Assembly (NCBI GenBank): GCA_025992705.1
Contig: DAJPGJ010000001.1
Span: 434,001 to 498,000, forward strand
Length of the DNA stretch: 64,000 nucleotides
DNA from: Coriobacteriaceae bacterium
GTDB lineage: Bacteria; Actinomycetota; Coriobacteriia; Coriobacteriales; QAMH01
Direction of reading: 5' to 3'
The notes beneath the pieces are model-generated. The model was not told the DNA's origin, did no database searches, and saw only the letters and a list, made by a program, of their open reading frames with translations. Positions 17,482-26,417 of this stretch are shown in pieces. The translations under genes were made by a program, and so were the position numbers. Numbering within the stretch: the stretch's first letter is position 1; each line of letters opens with the position of its first letter.

Positions 17482-18147
17482 CTATAGATGTCTGATGATG
17501 TTACGGAACTCTTCCTCGGCATCGCTCTTGGTTGCGGCGATGATGGTCTCGCCCGGATACAGCACCGTATCGCCCGTGATCATCACGAACTCGTCATCGC
17601 GAATGACGGCGATGAGCTGCGTATCGTGCGAGAAGGGGATGTCGGCCACGCGCACGCCGCCCTTGTGGCGCATCTTGGCGGGCAGCTTCGTCTCGACCAT
17701 CACGATGTCACCCTCGCGCAGCGAGAACACCATGCGCATATCGCCGACGATGGCCTCCTCCTCGACCATGCGCGCAATGAGCTCGGTCGACGAAACGGGC
17801 TCGATGCCCACCTCGTGGAAGATACGGCCGTTCTTGGGGTTGTTGACGTTCGCGATGCAGCGCGGCACGTTGAACGCGGTCATGGCGATCTCGCAAGCCA
17901 CGAGATTCGTCTCGTCATGGCCCATGAGCGCGACGAAGAGGTCGGCGTCATCGACACCGGCGTCGAGCTGCACGGCAGAATCGGTGCCGTCGCCTTCGAT
18001 GATGAGCACCTCGGGCGGCAGGGTGTCGGCAAGGTGATCGATGGTTTCGCGGTCTTCTTCGATGAGGGTGATGCGGTGGTTTTGCTCAAGCATCATCGAG
18101 ATGAGGTACTCTGCCGTGGTTGACCCACCGCTAATGACGATGAACAT
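17482..18147 (-). CDS. TrkA/KtrA-type RCK protein (second copy)
   Basis: A 221-residue cytosolic regulator of a Trk/Ktr potassium channel. The RCK_N Rossmann domain (about 1-130) begins MFIVISGGSTTAEYL, where the usual GxGxxG glycine run is altered to SGGSTT, and continues with LIIEGDGTD. The RCK_C domain (about 140-221) is a known site for c-di-AMP in other RCK proteins. It lies four bases after its paralogue. The altered nucleotide loop suggests one subunit of the pair has lost normal NAD(H) binding. No channel subunit is in the window. Confidence 0.88.
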   Translation of the reverse strand: MFIVISGGSTTAEYLISMMLEQNHRITLIEEDRETIDHLADTLPPEVLIIEGDGTDSAVQLDAGVDDADLFVALMGHDETNLVACEIAMTAFNVPRCIANVNNPKNGRIFHEVGIEPVSSTELIARMVEEEAIVGDMRMVFSLREGDIVMVETKLPAKMRHKGGVRVADIPFSHDTQLIAVIRDDEFVMITGDTVLYPGETIIAATKSDAEEEFRNIIRHL

Positions 18148-18151
18148 GCGA

Positions 18152-18796
18152 TCAGCTCCTGATAAAGCGCGAAAGACGGCCGAAGTCCTCGCGGGCGACG
18201 CAAACGATGGCCACGTCGCCATCATGCAGAATCGTATCCTGCGAGGGGAGGATGGTTTCGTCGTCATGCTCGACGGCGACGACGCGCGCATCGTAGTCCT
18301 TCTCGAGCTCGCTGCATGACATGGTGGTGTCATCTTCGAGGTTGAAGGCAAAGCGTGCTAGCTCGTAACTGCCGAAGGTGTCGATGTGATGGCCATGGCC
18401 CGACTGGATTTTCGAGAAGATCTCCTCGGCTACGAGCGTTGTTCCGCAGGCGAAGTCAATGCCAAGCTGCGCATAGGTCTTCTCGCGACGCGCCTCGTAG
18501 AGACGCGTGATGACATGCGGGACCTCATAGATGCGTCGTGCAACCTCCGCGATCATGAGATTGGCATTATCGTTGCTCGTGACGGCGGCAATGACGTCAG
18601 CTTCGTCGATGCCGGCGTCCATGAGGGCGCTCTCGTCGAAGCCGATACCGCGCACGATGCGGCCGTTGAAGTCGCGTCCGAGGTTCTTGAACGCATCGGC
18701 GGCGCGGTCTATGACCGAGACGTTATGCCCGTCTTCGGAAAGCAGCGTCGCCAAATGGCTTCCCACGCGGCCGCAGCCCACGACGATAATGTTCAT
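18152..18796 (-). CDS. TrkA/KtrA-type RCK protein (first copy)
   Basis: A 214-residue RCK protein with an intact nucleotide loop (VVGCGRVGSHLA at residues 5-16) and the acidic end of strand two at VIDRA. RCK_N spans about 1-125 and RCK_C about 135-214. It is followed directly by a second RCK gene, the arrangement known from actinobacterial trkA pairs (ceoB/ceoC type). It probably forms mixed octameric rings with the second protein to gate a K+ channel encoded elsewhere. The ATG at 18796 lies 16 bases after the serS stop, so co-transcription with serS is possible. Confidence 0.9.
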   Translation of the reverse strand: MNIIVVGCGRVGSHLATLLSEDGHNVSVIDRAADAFKNLGRDFNGRIVRGIGFDESALMDAGIDEADVIAAVTSNDNANLMIAEVARRIYEVPHVITRLYEARREKTYAQLGIDFACGTTLVAEEIFSKIQSGHGHHIDTFGSYELARFAFNLEDDTTMSCSELEKDYDARVVAVEHDDETILPSQDTILHDGDVAIVCVAREDFGRLSRFIRS

Positions 18797-18812
18797 GACG
18801 CGCTCCTTCGTT

Positions 18813-20084
18813 CTACTGCGCGGCTATCACGTCACAGCCCATGTACGGACGCAGTGCCTCGGGAACCGTGATGGTGCCATCGGCGTTCTGGTAGTTCTCG
18901 ATGATGGCGGCCATCGTGCGCCCGACGGCAAGGCCGCTGCCGTTGAGCGTGTGTGCGAAGTGCTTCTTGCCGTTCTCGTCGGTGAACTTGATATTGGCGC
19001 GACGTGCCTGGAAGTCTCCGCAATTGCTGCAGCTCGAAATCTCCTTGTAGGCGCCGTAGCTCGGCAACCACACCTCGAGGTCGTAGGTCTGGCGGGCCGA
19101 GAAACCGAGGTCGCCCGTGCACAGGCTGATGACGCGATAGGGAAGGCCCAGCTCCTGCAGGATCTTCTCCGCGCAGGAGGTCATGTTCTCGAGCTCGGCG
19201 TCGGATTCGTCCGGCTTGGCGAAGCGTACCATCTCGACCTTGTCGAACTGGTGCACGCGAATGATGCCGCGCGTGTCGCGACCGGCGCTGCCCGCCTCCT
19301 CGCGGAAGCATGGCGTGTATGCGCAGTAGCGGATGGGCAGTTCCGCGCCGTCGAGCACCTCGTTGGCATGCAGGTTGGTGAGCATGACCTCGGCCGTGGG
19401 GATGAGGTAGAGCCCCTCGGTCGTCTTGAAGAGGTCTTCCTCGAACTTGGGCAACTGGCCCGTGCCGGTGAGGGTCTCCTTGTTCGCGAGCGCGGGAACC
19501 CACCACTCGGTCGACCCCCACTTGATGTGCTCGTTGAGCATGAAGTTGATGAGCGAGCGCTCGAGGCGGGCACCGGCACCATGCAGTGCGTAGAAGCGCG
19601 CGTGGGCGAGCTTCACGCCACGCTCGAAGTCGATGATGCCGAGCTCAGGGCCGAGGTCCCAATGCGCCTTGGCCTCGAAGTCGAACTCGCGCGGCGTGCC
19701 CCAGCGGCGTACCTCGGGATTATCGTCCTCGTCATCGCCGATGGGCGTGTTGGGGCCGGGAATGTTGGGAATGGAATAGGTGAGGCCGTTGAGCTCTTCC
19801 TCGATAGCCACGAGGGCGCCATCAAGATTGTTGATCTCGTCACCGACGTCGCGCATGCGAATCTTGGCGTTTTCGGCCTCTTCGGCGTTGCCCTCCTTGA
19901 GCATGACGCCAATCTGCTTGGAGACGGTGTTGCGCTCGGCTTTGAGGGACTCGACCTTCTGGATGATTTCGCGGCGTTCTTCATCGAGGCGACGGAACTC
20001 GTCGTAATCCCATTTTGCATGGCGATTCTTCAGAGCCTCTTCGATGGCGTCGGGGTTCTCGCGAATGAAGCGAATGTCGAGCAT
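18813..20084 (-). CDS. serS: Seryl-tRNA synthetase
   Basis: A 423-residue class II synthetase that charges tRNA-Ser. An N-terminal coiled-coil tRNA-binding arm occupies about residues 28-100. Motif 2 (CFREEAGSAGRDTRGIIRVHQFDKVEM) and motif 3 (NGSGLAVGRTMAAIIENYQ) are clear, and the length is normal. The ATG at 20084 has AGGAGG five to six bases upstream. The gene is divergent from the small membrane protein at 20200; the 115-base gap must hold both promoters. No T-box-like leader is evident. Confidence 0.97.
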   Translation of the reverse strand: MLDIRFIRENPDAIEEALKNRHAKWDYDEFRRLDEERREIIQKVESLKAERNTVSKQIGVMLKEGNAEEAENAKIRMRDVGDEINNLDGALVAIEEELNGLTYSIPNIPGPNTPIGDDEDDNPEVRRWGTPREFDFEAKAHWDLGPELGIIDFERGVKLAHARFYALHGAGARLERSLINFMLNEHIKWGSTEWWVPALANKETLTGTGQLPKFEEDLFKTTEGLYLIPTAEVMLTNLHANEVLDGAELPIRYCAYTPCFREEAGSAGRDTRGIIRVHQFDKVEMVRFAKPDESDAELENMTSCAEKILQELGLPYRVISLCTGDLGFSARQTYDLEVWLPSYGAYKEISSCSNCGDFQARRANIKFTDENGKKHFAHTLNGSGLAVGRTMAAIIENYQNADGTITVPEALRPYMGCDVIAAQ

Positions 20085-20199
20085 TGTTCCTCCTGTGCGT
20101 GCGCGCGTTGTGCCGTTCGAAATGTGTTGCGAGCAAGTATACCTCTCACGGCGCGTTTTGCGGTACCATGCGACCCGTGACTTTTAGCTGGGAGAGAGC

Positions 20200-20397
20200 A
20201 TGTTCGACGAATACTTCGCATACTTTGGTTTGACGGGGGGCGTTCTCCTCATCATTGGCGTTGGCCTGCTCCTCTTTCTGCTGATTGCCATCATTCTCGA
20301 GCGTCGAACCAAGTTGCTCTTCCCCGAGCGGCATAAGCCCGCGTCAAAGTCAGATGACGATTTTCTGTCCTTTGACGATGACGAGGACGAAGACTAA
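20200..20397 (+). CDS. Small single-span membrane protein with acidic tail
   Basis: A 65-residue protein with one hydrophobic span at about residues 12-32 (GGVLLIIGVGLLLFLLIAIIL), a basic segment ERRTKLLFPERHK and a very acidic C terminus (DDDFLSFDDDEDED). GGGAGAG precedes the ATG. Composition suggests an N-out membrane anchor with the tail inside. No known family recognised. Confidence 0.65.
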   Translation: MFDEYFAYFGLTGGVLLIIGVGLLLFLLIAIILERRTKLLFPERHKPASKSDDDFLSFDDDEDED

Positions 20398-20454
20398 GTC
20401 TACGGGTACACTTAGCCCGATTCGTACGTGACGATCCAAGCAAGGGAGCACGAC

Positions 20455-20862
20455 ATGATTAAAAAACGCCTTATCGCATGCTTTATCGCGGCGATCATGT
20501 CCTGTACCTGCCTGTTCGCGTTTGCGGCATGCGGGTCGTCAGATGCCAACGAGCTCGTGGGCGAGTGGAAGATCAAGGACACAGAGGTCACGGTCGTCTT
20601 CTCGGGGGATAAGTTCAAGCTTGTCGGCAACACCTTTGACTACACGATCGACCCTGGTTCCAAGACCATCACCTACAAGTCGGGCGATGCGACAGGCGAG
20701 GCAAAGTATAGCTTCGGCAACAACGGTCAGCAGCTCACGCTCGACGAGAGCGATGGCGCGGGTGGTACGAAGACCACCGTGTTCGATAAGGTTTCGAACA
20801 ATGGCGATGCCGAGCCATCGGCCAATGGCGCGGTGGCCGAGGGTGACGCTGCTGTCGAGTAG
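20455..20862 (+). CDS. Putative lipoprotein, unknown
   Basis: A 135-residue secreted protein. The signal peptide MIKKRLIACFIAAIMSC... leads to a lipobox FAAC ending at Cys26. The mature part reads like a small beta-barrel (LVGEWKIKDTEVTVVFSGDKFKL), similar in style to lipocalin-like bacterial domains that begin with a Gly-Glu-Trp motif, and ends in a polar tail. The ATG at 20455 has GGGAG about seven bases upstream and is preferred to the frame opening at 20428. Confidence 0.65.
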   Translation: MIKKRLIACFIAAIMSCTCLFAFAACGSSDANELVGEWKIKDTEVTVVFSGDKFKLVGNTFDYTIDPGSKTITYKSGDATGEAKYSFGNNGQQLTLDESDGAGGTKTTVFDKVSNNGDAEPSANGAVAEGDAAVE

Positions 20863-20928
20863 GCAGCCACTTTACATGTATTTTACGCATCTCCATTGCC
20901 ATCAAGCGCTACAATGTTCCAACGCTTG

Positions 20929-21039
20929 CGAGTGCGTCGCATGGGCTTGGGCGGCATCATGTCCCGAACCTGGTCAGGTCCGGGAGGAAGCAGCCATAAG
21001 GGGCCTCTGGTGGGCGCCCAAGTCCATACGGCGCACTTG
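20929..21039 (+). ncRNA. ffs: Signal recognition particle RNA (bacterial small type)
   Basis: The universally conserved SRP RNA helix 8 is present: GTCCCGAACCTGGTCAG and CCGGGAGGAAGCAGCC around 20961-20995, with the GGTCAGG tetraloop region and asymmetric loop. Outer segments CGAGTGCGTCGCATGGGC and GCCCAAGTCCATACGGCGC pair over nearly the whole length with some G-U pairs, giving a single hairpin of about 110 bases. Ends are set from the limit of pairing and are approximate. It binds Ffh for co-translational membrane targeting. Confidence 0.93.
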
Positions 21040-21058
21040 TTGTGTGAGTTAGGGAGCA

Positions 21059-21910
21059 ATGGAAGTAATACAGTTTTTCATCGACCTACTACGTGATCCG
21101 CGTGGATTCATCGCGCAGTGGATCATCGAACTGGGTCCCGTGTGGGTCTACACACCGTTGTTCCTCATCATCTTCGTCGAGACGGGCCTGGTCGTCACGC
21201 CGTTTCTGCCGGGCGACTCGCTGCTCTTCTGCGCGGGCATTTTCGCGGCCGATGGTGGCGGCCTCAACATCTTCGTGCTCATCATTCTCATGACGATTGC
21301 CGCCATCCTGGGCAACACCTCCAACTACTGGATTGGCCGCAAGGTGGGTCAGGCTATCGTGGCAAGTGGTCGCGTCAAGGCGCTCACGCCCGAGCGCATC
21401 GAAAAGACGCAGGCCATGCTCGACAAGTATGGTTCGATTGCCGTATTCCTTACGCGCTTTTTCCCGATCATCCGCACTTTTGCGCCGTTTCTGGCAGGCA
21501 TGGGCGAGATGCACTTCGGGCGTTTCACGCTGTTCAACGTACTCGGCGGTGTCACCTGGGTGTGCCTGTTCACGCTGCTGGGCTACTTCTTCGGCGGCGT
21601 GCCCTTTGTCCAGGACCATTTCGAGCTTGTCATCATTGGCATCGTGGTCATCTCGTTTATCCCCACCGTTGCCGGCCTCATCAAGGCCAAGATGAGCAGA
21701 AAAAGCGCCAGCAGGAAGAGGCGGACGCCGAGTAGACTGCTGCTGGGACGCTATCGAGACAGATGTACCTGTCCAATGTGTCTCATATTTGTCCTGCTTT
21801 GGCAAGAATCCCGAGCTATGGCACCTCCCATGTGCCACATCTCCCTGAACTTGCCGCATCTGCCAAAACCGCCGACCTCTGGCACATCCGACGTGCCAAA
21901 GCTCGCATAA
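21059..21910 (+). CDS. DedA-family membrane protein, 3' end probably frameshifted
   Basis: A DedA/SNARE-associated family membrane protein; relatives are proton-dependent and needed for envelope homeostasis, with some acting as phospholipid flippases. The family segments FLPGDSLLFCAG (about 50-61), GNTSNYWIGRKVG (about 89-101) and FFPIIRTFAPFLAGMGEM (about 137-154) are intact, followed by C-terminal hydrophobic spans. The open frame runs to 283 residues, but the last 70 look unnatural. Shifting frame at about 21690 (AAGAT for AAGGAT) gives the natural ending EQKKRQQEEADAE and a stop at 21733, about 225 residues. I regard this as a one-base error or mutation. Confidence 0.88.
   Translation: MEVIQFFIDLLRDPRGFIAQWIIELGPVWVYTPLFLIIFVETGLVVTPFLPGDSLLFCAGIFAADGGGLNIFVLIILMTIAAILGNTSNYWIGRKVGQAIVASGRVKALTPERIEKTQAMLDKYGSIAVFLTRFFPIIRTFAPFLAGMGEMHFGRFTLFNVLGGVTWVCLFTLLGYFFGGVPFVQDHFELVIIGIVVISFIPTVAGLIKAKMSRKSASRKRRTPSRLLLGRYRDRCTCPMCLIFVLLWQESRAMAPPMCHISLNLPHLPKPPTSGTSDVPKLA
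21819..21898. repeat. Two copies of a 19-bp hyphenated palindrome
   Basis: TGGCACCTCCCATGTGCCA (21819-21837) and TGGCACATCCGACGTGCCA (21880-21898) share the pattern TGGCACnTCCnAnGTGCCA. They lie in the 318-base stretch between the probable dedA stop and dnaX, which otherwise shows no gene. They could be binding sites for a dimeric regulator or short hairpins. Confidence 0.6.
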
Positions 21911-22052
21911 CTTGACGCGCCGGCGGAAAAAGGCGCGCAGCGGGATGCCGTCTCGCCTCCCACCCGCGTTTCGACAAGGTGACAGAATGCTAAACTGAGG
22001 CGCCGTGGGGTTAGAATCTCCGCAAGCTTATCGTTGAACGAAGGCAGGATTC

Positions 22053-23883
22053 ATGGCTCTTTCGCTGTATCGCAAGTATCGTCCCGAGGTGTTCGCCGAT
22101 GTCGTCGGCCAGGAACATGTCGAGAAGACGCTCATCAACGCCATCTCGGAGGGCGCAGTTGCCCATGCGTACCTGTTCTGCGGACCGCGCGGAACGGGCA
22201 AGACCACGTCGGCGCGTCTGCTTGCCAAGGCGCTCTTGTGCGAGTCGGCCCAAAACGGTCAGCCTGATGGCGCATGCCCGCAATGCCTCGAGATCGCGCA
22301 GGGTACGCATCCCGACGTCTTCGAGCTCGATGCCGCAAGTCGCACGGGTGTCGACAACGTGCGCGAGGAAATCATCGGGCGTGTGGGGTTTGCTCCTACG
22401 CGCGGTCGCTTCAAGGTCTACATCATCGACGAGGTGCACATGCTGTCGACGGCGGCGTTCAACGCGCTGCTCAAGACGCTCGAAGAGCCGCCCGAGCACG
22501 TCGTCTTCGTGCTGTGCACGACCGATCCGCATAAGGTCCCCGAGACTATCCAGTCCCGTTGCCAGCGTTTCGACTTCCGCCGCTTCTCCGTCGAGGAGAT
22601 CGTGGGTTATCTCGAGCGTATTAGCAAGGGCGAGGGCTTCGAATACGAGCCCGAAGCACTTGAGTTCATCGCTGCAAAATCTGCCGGTGGCATGCGCGAT
22701 GCCACGACGGCGCTTGAGCAAGTCGGTGTCTATACCGAGGGCAAGATCACGCTCGACGAAGCGACGCGCATGTTCGGCCAGATCGACATTGCAGCGCTTT
22801 TCGAGATTGCGGGATACATCGTGCGACGCGACACACCGTCGTGCTTCGTCTGGATTAACGACCTCGTGGGCCGCGGCGTCGACCTCGCGCAGTTTGCGCG
22901 CGACCTTGCTTCGCACCTGCGCAACCTCTATGTGACGGCTATTACCGGCGGCGAGAACGGTATTGTTGCCTGCACGGCTGCTCAGCTCGAGCGCTATCGC
23001 CAGCAGGCAGTCGAGTTCGGCGGTTGTCGACCGCCTCGCGCGTGCGCTCGATATCTGCGGCGCGCTCGTCGCAGAGCTACGCAACTCCGCCGATGCGCGC
23101 CTGAGCGTCGAGATTGCGATGACGCGCCTTACGCGTCCTGATAGCGAGCTTACGCTCGAGGCGCTTGCCGAACGCACTCGAGGCTCTCGAGCTCAGGCCC
23201 ATCGATGGCGGCAGCACCTGTCATTTCGAACGCAGCCGAGAAATCCCAGCCAGCGCCTACTGCGGGTAGTAGCGTGGGAGATTTCTCCACTCCGTCGCCT
23301 TACGGCGACTCCGGTCGAAATGACAATGAGGCGATGCCCTACGGCGACTCCGGTCGAAATGACAGCCTTGCGGACGAAGCGTCCCCCTCTGTCATTTCGA
23401 GAGCGAAGTGAGCGACAGCGAGCGCAGTCGAGAAATCTCCCCTGCGGCCGACATGTCACCCGAACGCCTACTTGCCGCCTTGCTTTCCGTGGTCAAGCGC
23501 GAAGACGCGGCCACGGGCGCGTTGCTTTCGGTGCGTTTCGCTATCCACGGAGGATGGGCAGTACCAGCTACTCTTCCCTACGGGCTCTGACTTCCAGATG
23601 CGGCATCGTGAACGGCCCCGATGCCAAGGCCATCATCAACAAGGCCTTTGCCGAGGTGCTTGGCCATGAGGTGCACTTCAGCTGCCAGATCGGGTCGTTC
23701 TCGGGCTTATCTGCCCAACCGGCGCCGCTGACGAGCGAGCCTCCCGTGAGCATTGCCGATGATGTCCCGCCGATAGACGATGGATATTTCGAAAGTCTGG
23801 TGGCTGAGCAGCAGGCAACTCCTGTCGATGAGATGCCAGCCGATTTTGCCGACGCCCTCTCCGCATTCGGAGCAGGGTGTTAA
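22053..23883 (+). pseudogene. dnaX: DNA polymerase III gamma/tau, interrupted by frameshifts and a repeat insertion
   Basis: Residues 1-320 are a normal DnaX clamp-loader ATPase: GPRGTGKTTSARLLAKALLC (Walker A), a four-Cys zinc module (CESAQ..CPQCLE), VYIIDEVHML (Walker B) and sensor SRC in TIQSRCQRFDF. Beyond about 23023 the reading frame changes at least five times (near 23023, 23177, 23410, 23540 and 23603), yet each piece is good DnaX-like protein: VDRLARALDICGALVAEL, ERLLAALLSVVKRED, TEDGQYQLLFPTGSDF and NGPDAKAIINKAFAEVLGHEV. A cluster of GTCATTTCGA repeats (23216-23447) occupies the linker before the C-terminal domain. DnaX is essential, so sequencing error is the simplest explanation for the shifts; the repeats are probably real. 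Confidence 0.85.
23216..23447. repeat. GTCATTTCGA hairpin repeat cluster b, inside dnaX
   Basis: Copies in both orientations lie within the dnaX linker region: GTCATTTCGAACGCAGCC, two inverted copies with stem GTCGCC/GGCGAC and end GGTCGAAATGAC, and a further forward copy ending GTCGAGAAATCTCC. One frame remains open through most of the cluster and would encode Ser/Pro/Gly-rich linker sequence. Confidence 0.85.
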
Positions 23884-23920
23884 AGTACAAGAGATAAACG
23901 ACGAGGAATAAGGAGCCACA

Positions 23921-24241
23921 ATGGCTAAAGGAATGAACCCGCAGGCGATGCTCAAGCAGGCTCAGAAGATGCAGGCCAAGATCCAGGCCGTGCAGAGGAG
24001 GCTGCACGCGAGACGGTCGAGGCAACGGCTGGCGGTGGCATGGTCACTGCGACCGTGTATGGCGACCTGCGTATCAAGAGCATCGAGATCGACCCTGAGG
24101 CGCTCGACCCGGAGGACGTCGAGATGCTGCAGGACATGATCGTTGCCGCTGTCAACGAGGGCATCGCCGATGCTCAGGGCGATGGTCGAGGAGCGCATGA
24201 GCGCCGTCACGGGCGGTATGAACATCCCCGGGCTTTTCTAG
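23921..24241 (+). pseudogene. ybaB: YbaB/EbfC nucleoid-associated protein, frameshifted
   Basis: A YbaB/EbfC-family DNA-binding protein of about 106 residues when repaired. Three pieces in different frames give the complete family sequence: MNPQAMLKQAQKMQAKIQ at the start, EEAARETVEATAGGG then MVTATVYGDLRIKSIEIDP in the middle, and MVEERMSAVTGGMNIPGLF at the end. Shifts lie near 23998 and 24176. Position between dnaX and recR is the classical dnaX-ybaB-recR arrangement. Sequencing error is more likely than true loss. Confidence 0.85.
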
Positions 24242-24247
24242 CCGCAC

Positions 24248-24847
24248 ATGAAGAAGGAAGCTTCCATTCAACATGCGCTCGAGGAGATCGAGCGCATGCC
24301 GGGCATTGGCCCCAAGTCCGCGCAGCGCATACTCAACTGGCTCTTGACTAGCGATGATGAGGGTTGCGCTTGGCATTGCCGAGGCTATCGTCGACGTCAA
24401 GAAGGCCATTCATCTTTGCCCGCGTTGCCATAACTTCGCCGAGGGCGAGCTCTGCGCGATTTGCTCGGACCCGCAGCGCGAGGCTGCGACCATCTGCGTC
24501 GTTGCCGAGCCGCGCGACGTCGAGGCCATCGAGCGTACGGGAATCTATCAGGGCCTTTATCACGTGCTTGGCGGCGTCATCAATCCCATGGAAGGCTCGA
24601 TGCCCGAGGACTTGCACATTGCCGACCTTATGGCGCGCTTGGGCTCCCGAGGCTGTCGAGGAAGTGCTCGTCGCCACGAACCCCGATGTCGAGGGGCGAG
24701 ACTACGGCGAGCTACCTGGCCCGCATCATCAAGCCGCTGGGCATTCGCGTGACGCGCTTGGCAAGCGGCCTTCCCGTGGGTGGGGAGCTCGAATATGCCG
24801 ATGAGGTCACGCTCGGCCCGCGCCATCGAATCCGCCGCGAGCTGTAG
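24248..24847 (+). pseudogene. recR: Recombination protein RecR, frameshifted
   Basis: RecR, which acts with RecF/RecO in recombinational repair. The pieces are LEEIERMPGIGPKSAQRIL (helix-hairpin-helix), the four-Cys zinc finger HLCPRCHNFAEGELCAICSD, the Toprim segment ICVVAEPRDVEAIERTGIY and the C-terminal KPLGIRVTRLASGLPVGGELEYADEVTL. Frame changes occur near 24350, 24645 and 24705, plus a compensated pair near 24815 (extra C, then missing C). When joined, the protein has normal length and all motifs, so I suspect sequence errors. It starts six bases after ybaB. Confidence 0.87.
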
Positions 24848-24896
24848 GCTCGCCCACATGTCACGTTCCCGTTACCGGCACTGCATCATGCTGGAG

Positions 24897-24902
24897 TATA
24901 AT
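24897..24902 (+). promoter_or_regulatory. Putative -10 box (TATAAT) of citrate synthase gene
   Basis: A consensus TATAAT lies about 60 bases before the proposed GTG start of the citrate synthase gene, in the only intergenic gap between recR and it. A weak -35 candidate (TTACCG) is 19 bases upstream. Confidence 0.45.
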
Positions 24903-24964
24903 AGCCGCTTACATTGCAAATCCCTGCGCAGCACGCATGCGCATGCTAAGCGAAAGAGCAACAC

Positions 24965-26381
24965 GTGTCAGATTCAAAGGAATCCGAGGTCTTTCAGCAC
25001 TTCGGCGCCTATAGCGGTTTATGACCAAAGCTACTATAGCCACTTCAACGTCAAGCGCGGTCTGCGCAATGCCGATGGCACGGGTGTCGTGGCTGGCATC
25101 ACGTCGATATCCAACGTGCATGGCTATCTCACGGACGAGGGCGTGCGCGTGCCCGATGAGGGACGTCTGACCCTGCGCGGTTATGACATCGAGGACCTTG
25201 TCGATGCCGCTGCCACCGAGGGCCGCTCGGGTTATGAGGAGCTCGCGTATCTCCTGATAGCGGGCGATCTGCCCAAGCGTGCCGAGCTCGAGCGCTTCAA
25301 TGCCGCCATCGACGGCTATCGCAATTTGCCGGATGGTTTCGTCAACAACCTCATCATGAACTACCCCTCCGAGAACGTCATGAACATGATGGCGCGCAGC
25401 GTGCTCATGCTCTACGCCGCCGATGGCGCAGACGAGATCGATGCCATCAACAAGCGCCACGAGATCGAGGTTGCCGTTCAGCTCCTGAGCCGTCTGCCGC
25501 GCATCGCTGCCCTGTCCTACCTGGCGAGTCGCCAACGCACCGTTCCCGGCAGCCCCATGTACATCAATCCGCCCAAGCCGGGCCTTTCGACTGCAGAGAC
25601 CTTTCTCTACATGCTGCGTCACGACATGCAGTACACGGCCGAGGAAGCGCGCATGCTCGACATCATGCTCATGCTGCATGCCGAGCACGGCGGCGGCAAT
25701 AACTCGACCTTCACCACGCGCGTACTCACTTCGAGCGGCACCGATGCGTACTCGGCATACGCCGGTGGCATCTGCTCGCTCAAAGGACCGCGTCATGGCG
25801 GTGCAAACATCAAGGTCAGCGAGCAACGCCGTGATCTCATGGAGCAGGTGCGTGACATCAGCGACGAGGGCCAGATTGCCGATTACCTGCGGCGCGTCCT
25901 CAAGAAGGAAGCCTTCGACAATAGCGGCCTCGTCTATGGCATGGGCCATGCTGTCTATACGTTGAGCGATCCGCGTGCGGTCATCTGCAAGAAGTACGCG
26001 CGCGATCTCGCGGCTGGCACGGAGTACCAGCAGGAGTTCGAGCTCATCGAGACCATCGAGCGTCTCACCCCCGAGCTCTTCGAGGAAGCGCGCGGCTCGC
26101 GCAAGGCGATTTGCGCCAACATCGACATGTACTCGGGCCTCGTGTACACGATGCTCGGCATTCCCGAGGAGCTGTACACGCCACTGTTCGCCACGGCCCG
26201 CATGGCTGGCTGGGCAGCGCACCGTTTCGAGGAAATCGTCGAGGGCAAGCGCATCATTCGCCCCGCGTACAAGGCAATCAACAGCACGCGTTCGTACATT
26301 TCCATGGACGAGCGCGAGCAGGCAGTGCAAGAAGAAGTCGTCGAAGAGATCGATCAGGTGCAGACGTTCTACAACGACTAG
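24965..26381 (+). CDS. Citrate synthase, one frameshift near the start
   Basis: A type II citrate synthase family enzyme condensing oxaloacetate and acetyl-CoA. Catalytic-region motifs are present: LHAEHGGGNNSTF (first catalytic His), GPRHGGAN, and YGMGHAVYTLSDPRA (second His); the C terminus retains the Arg-containing STRSYISMDER. The main frame is open from upstream of 25020 to 26381. A GTG at 24965 begins SDSKESEVFQHFGAYSG; a single extra T in TTT near 25020 breaks the link, and removing it gives AYSGYDQSYYSHFNVKRGL. The N-terminal extension is thus probably real and the shift an error. A 2-methylcitrate or Re-type function is not supported. Confidence 0.88.
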
Positions 26382-26417
26382 GCAGACAAGCAACGAGAAG
26401 CGAAAGGGCGTGCTCGT

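Noticed and set aside
24780..24964. Upstream start for citrate synthase at 24780
   Set aside because: That part of the frame lies over the recR 3' end and gives unlike protein; the GTG at 24965 with one corrected base gives a natural N terminus.
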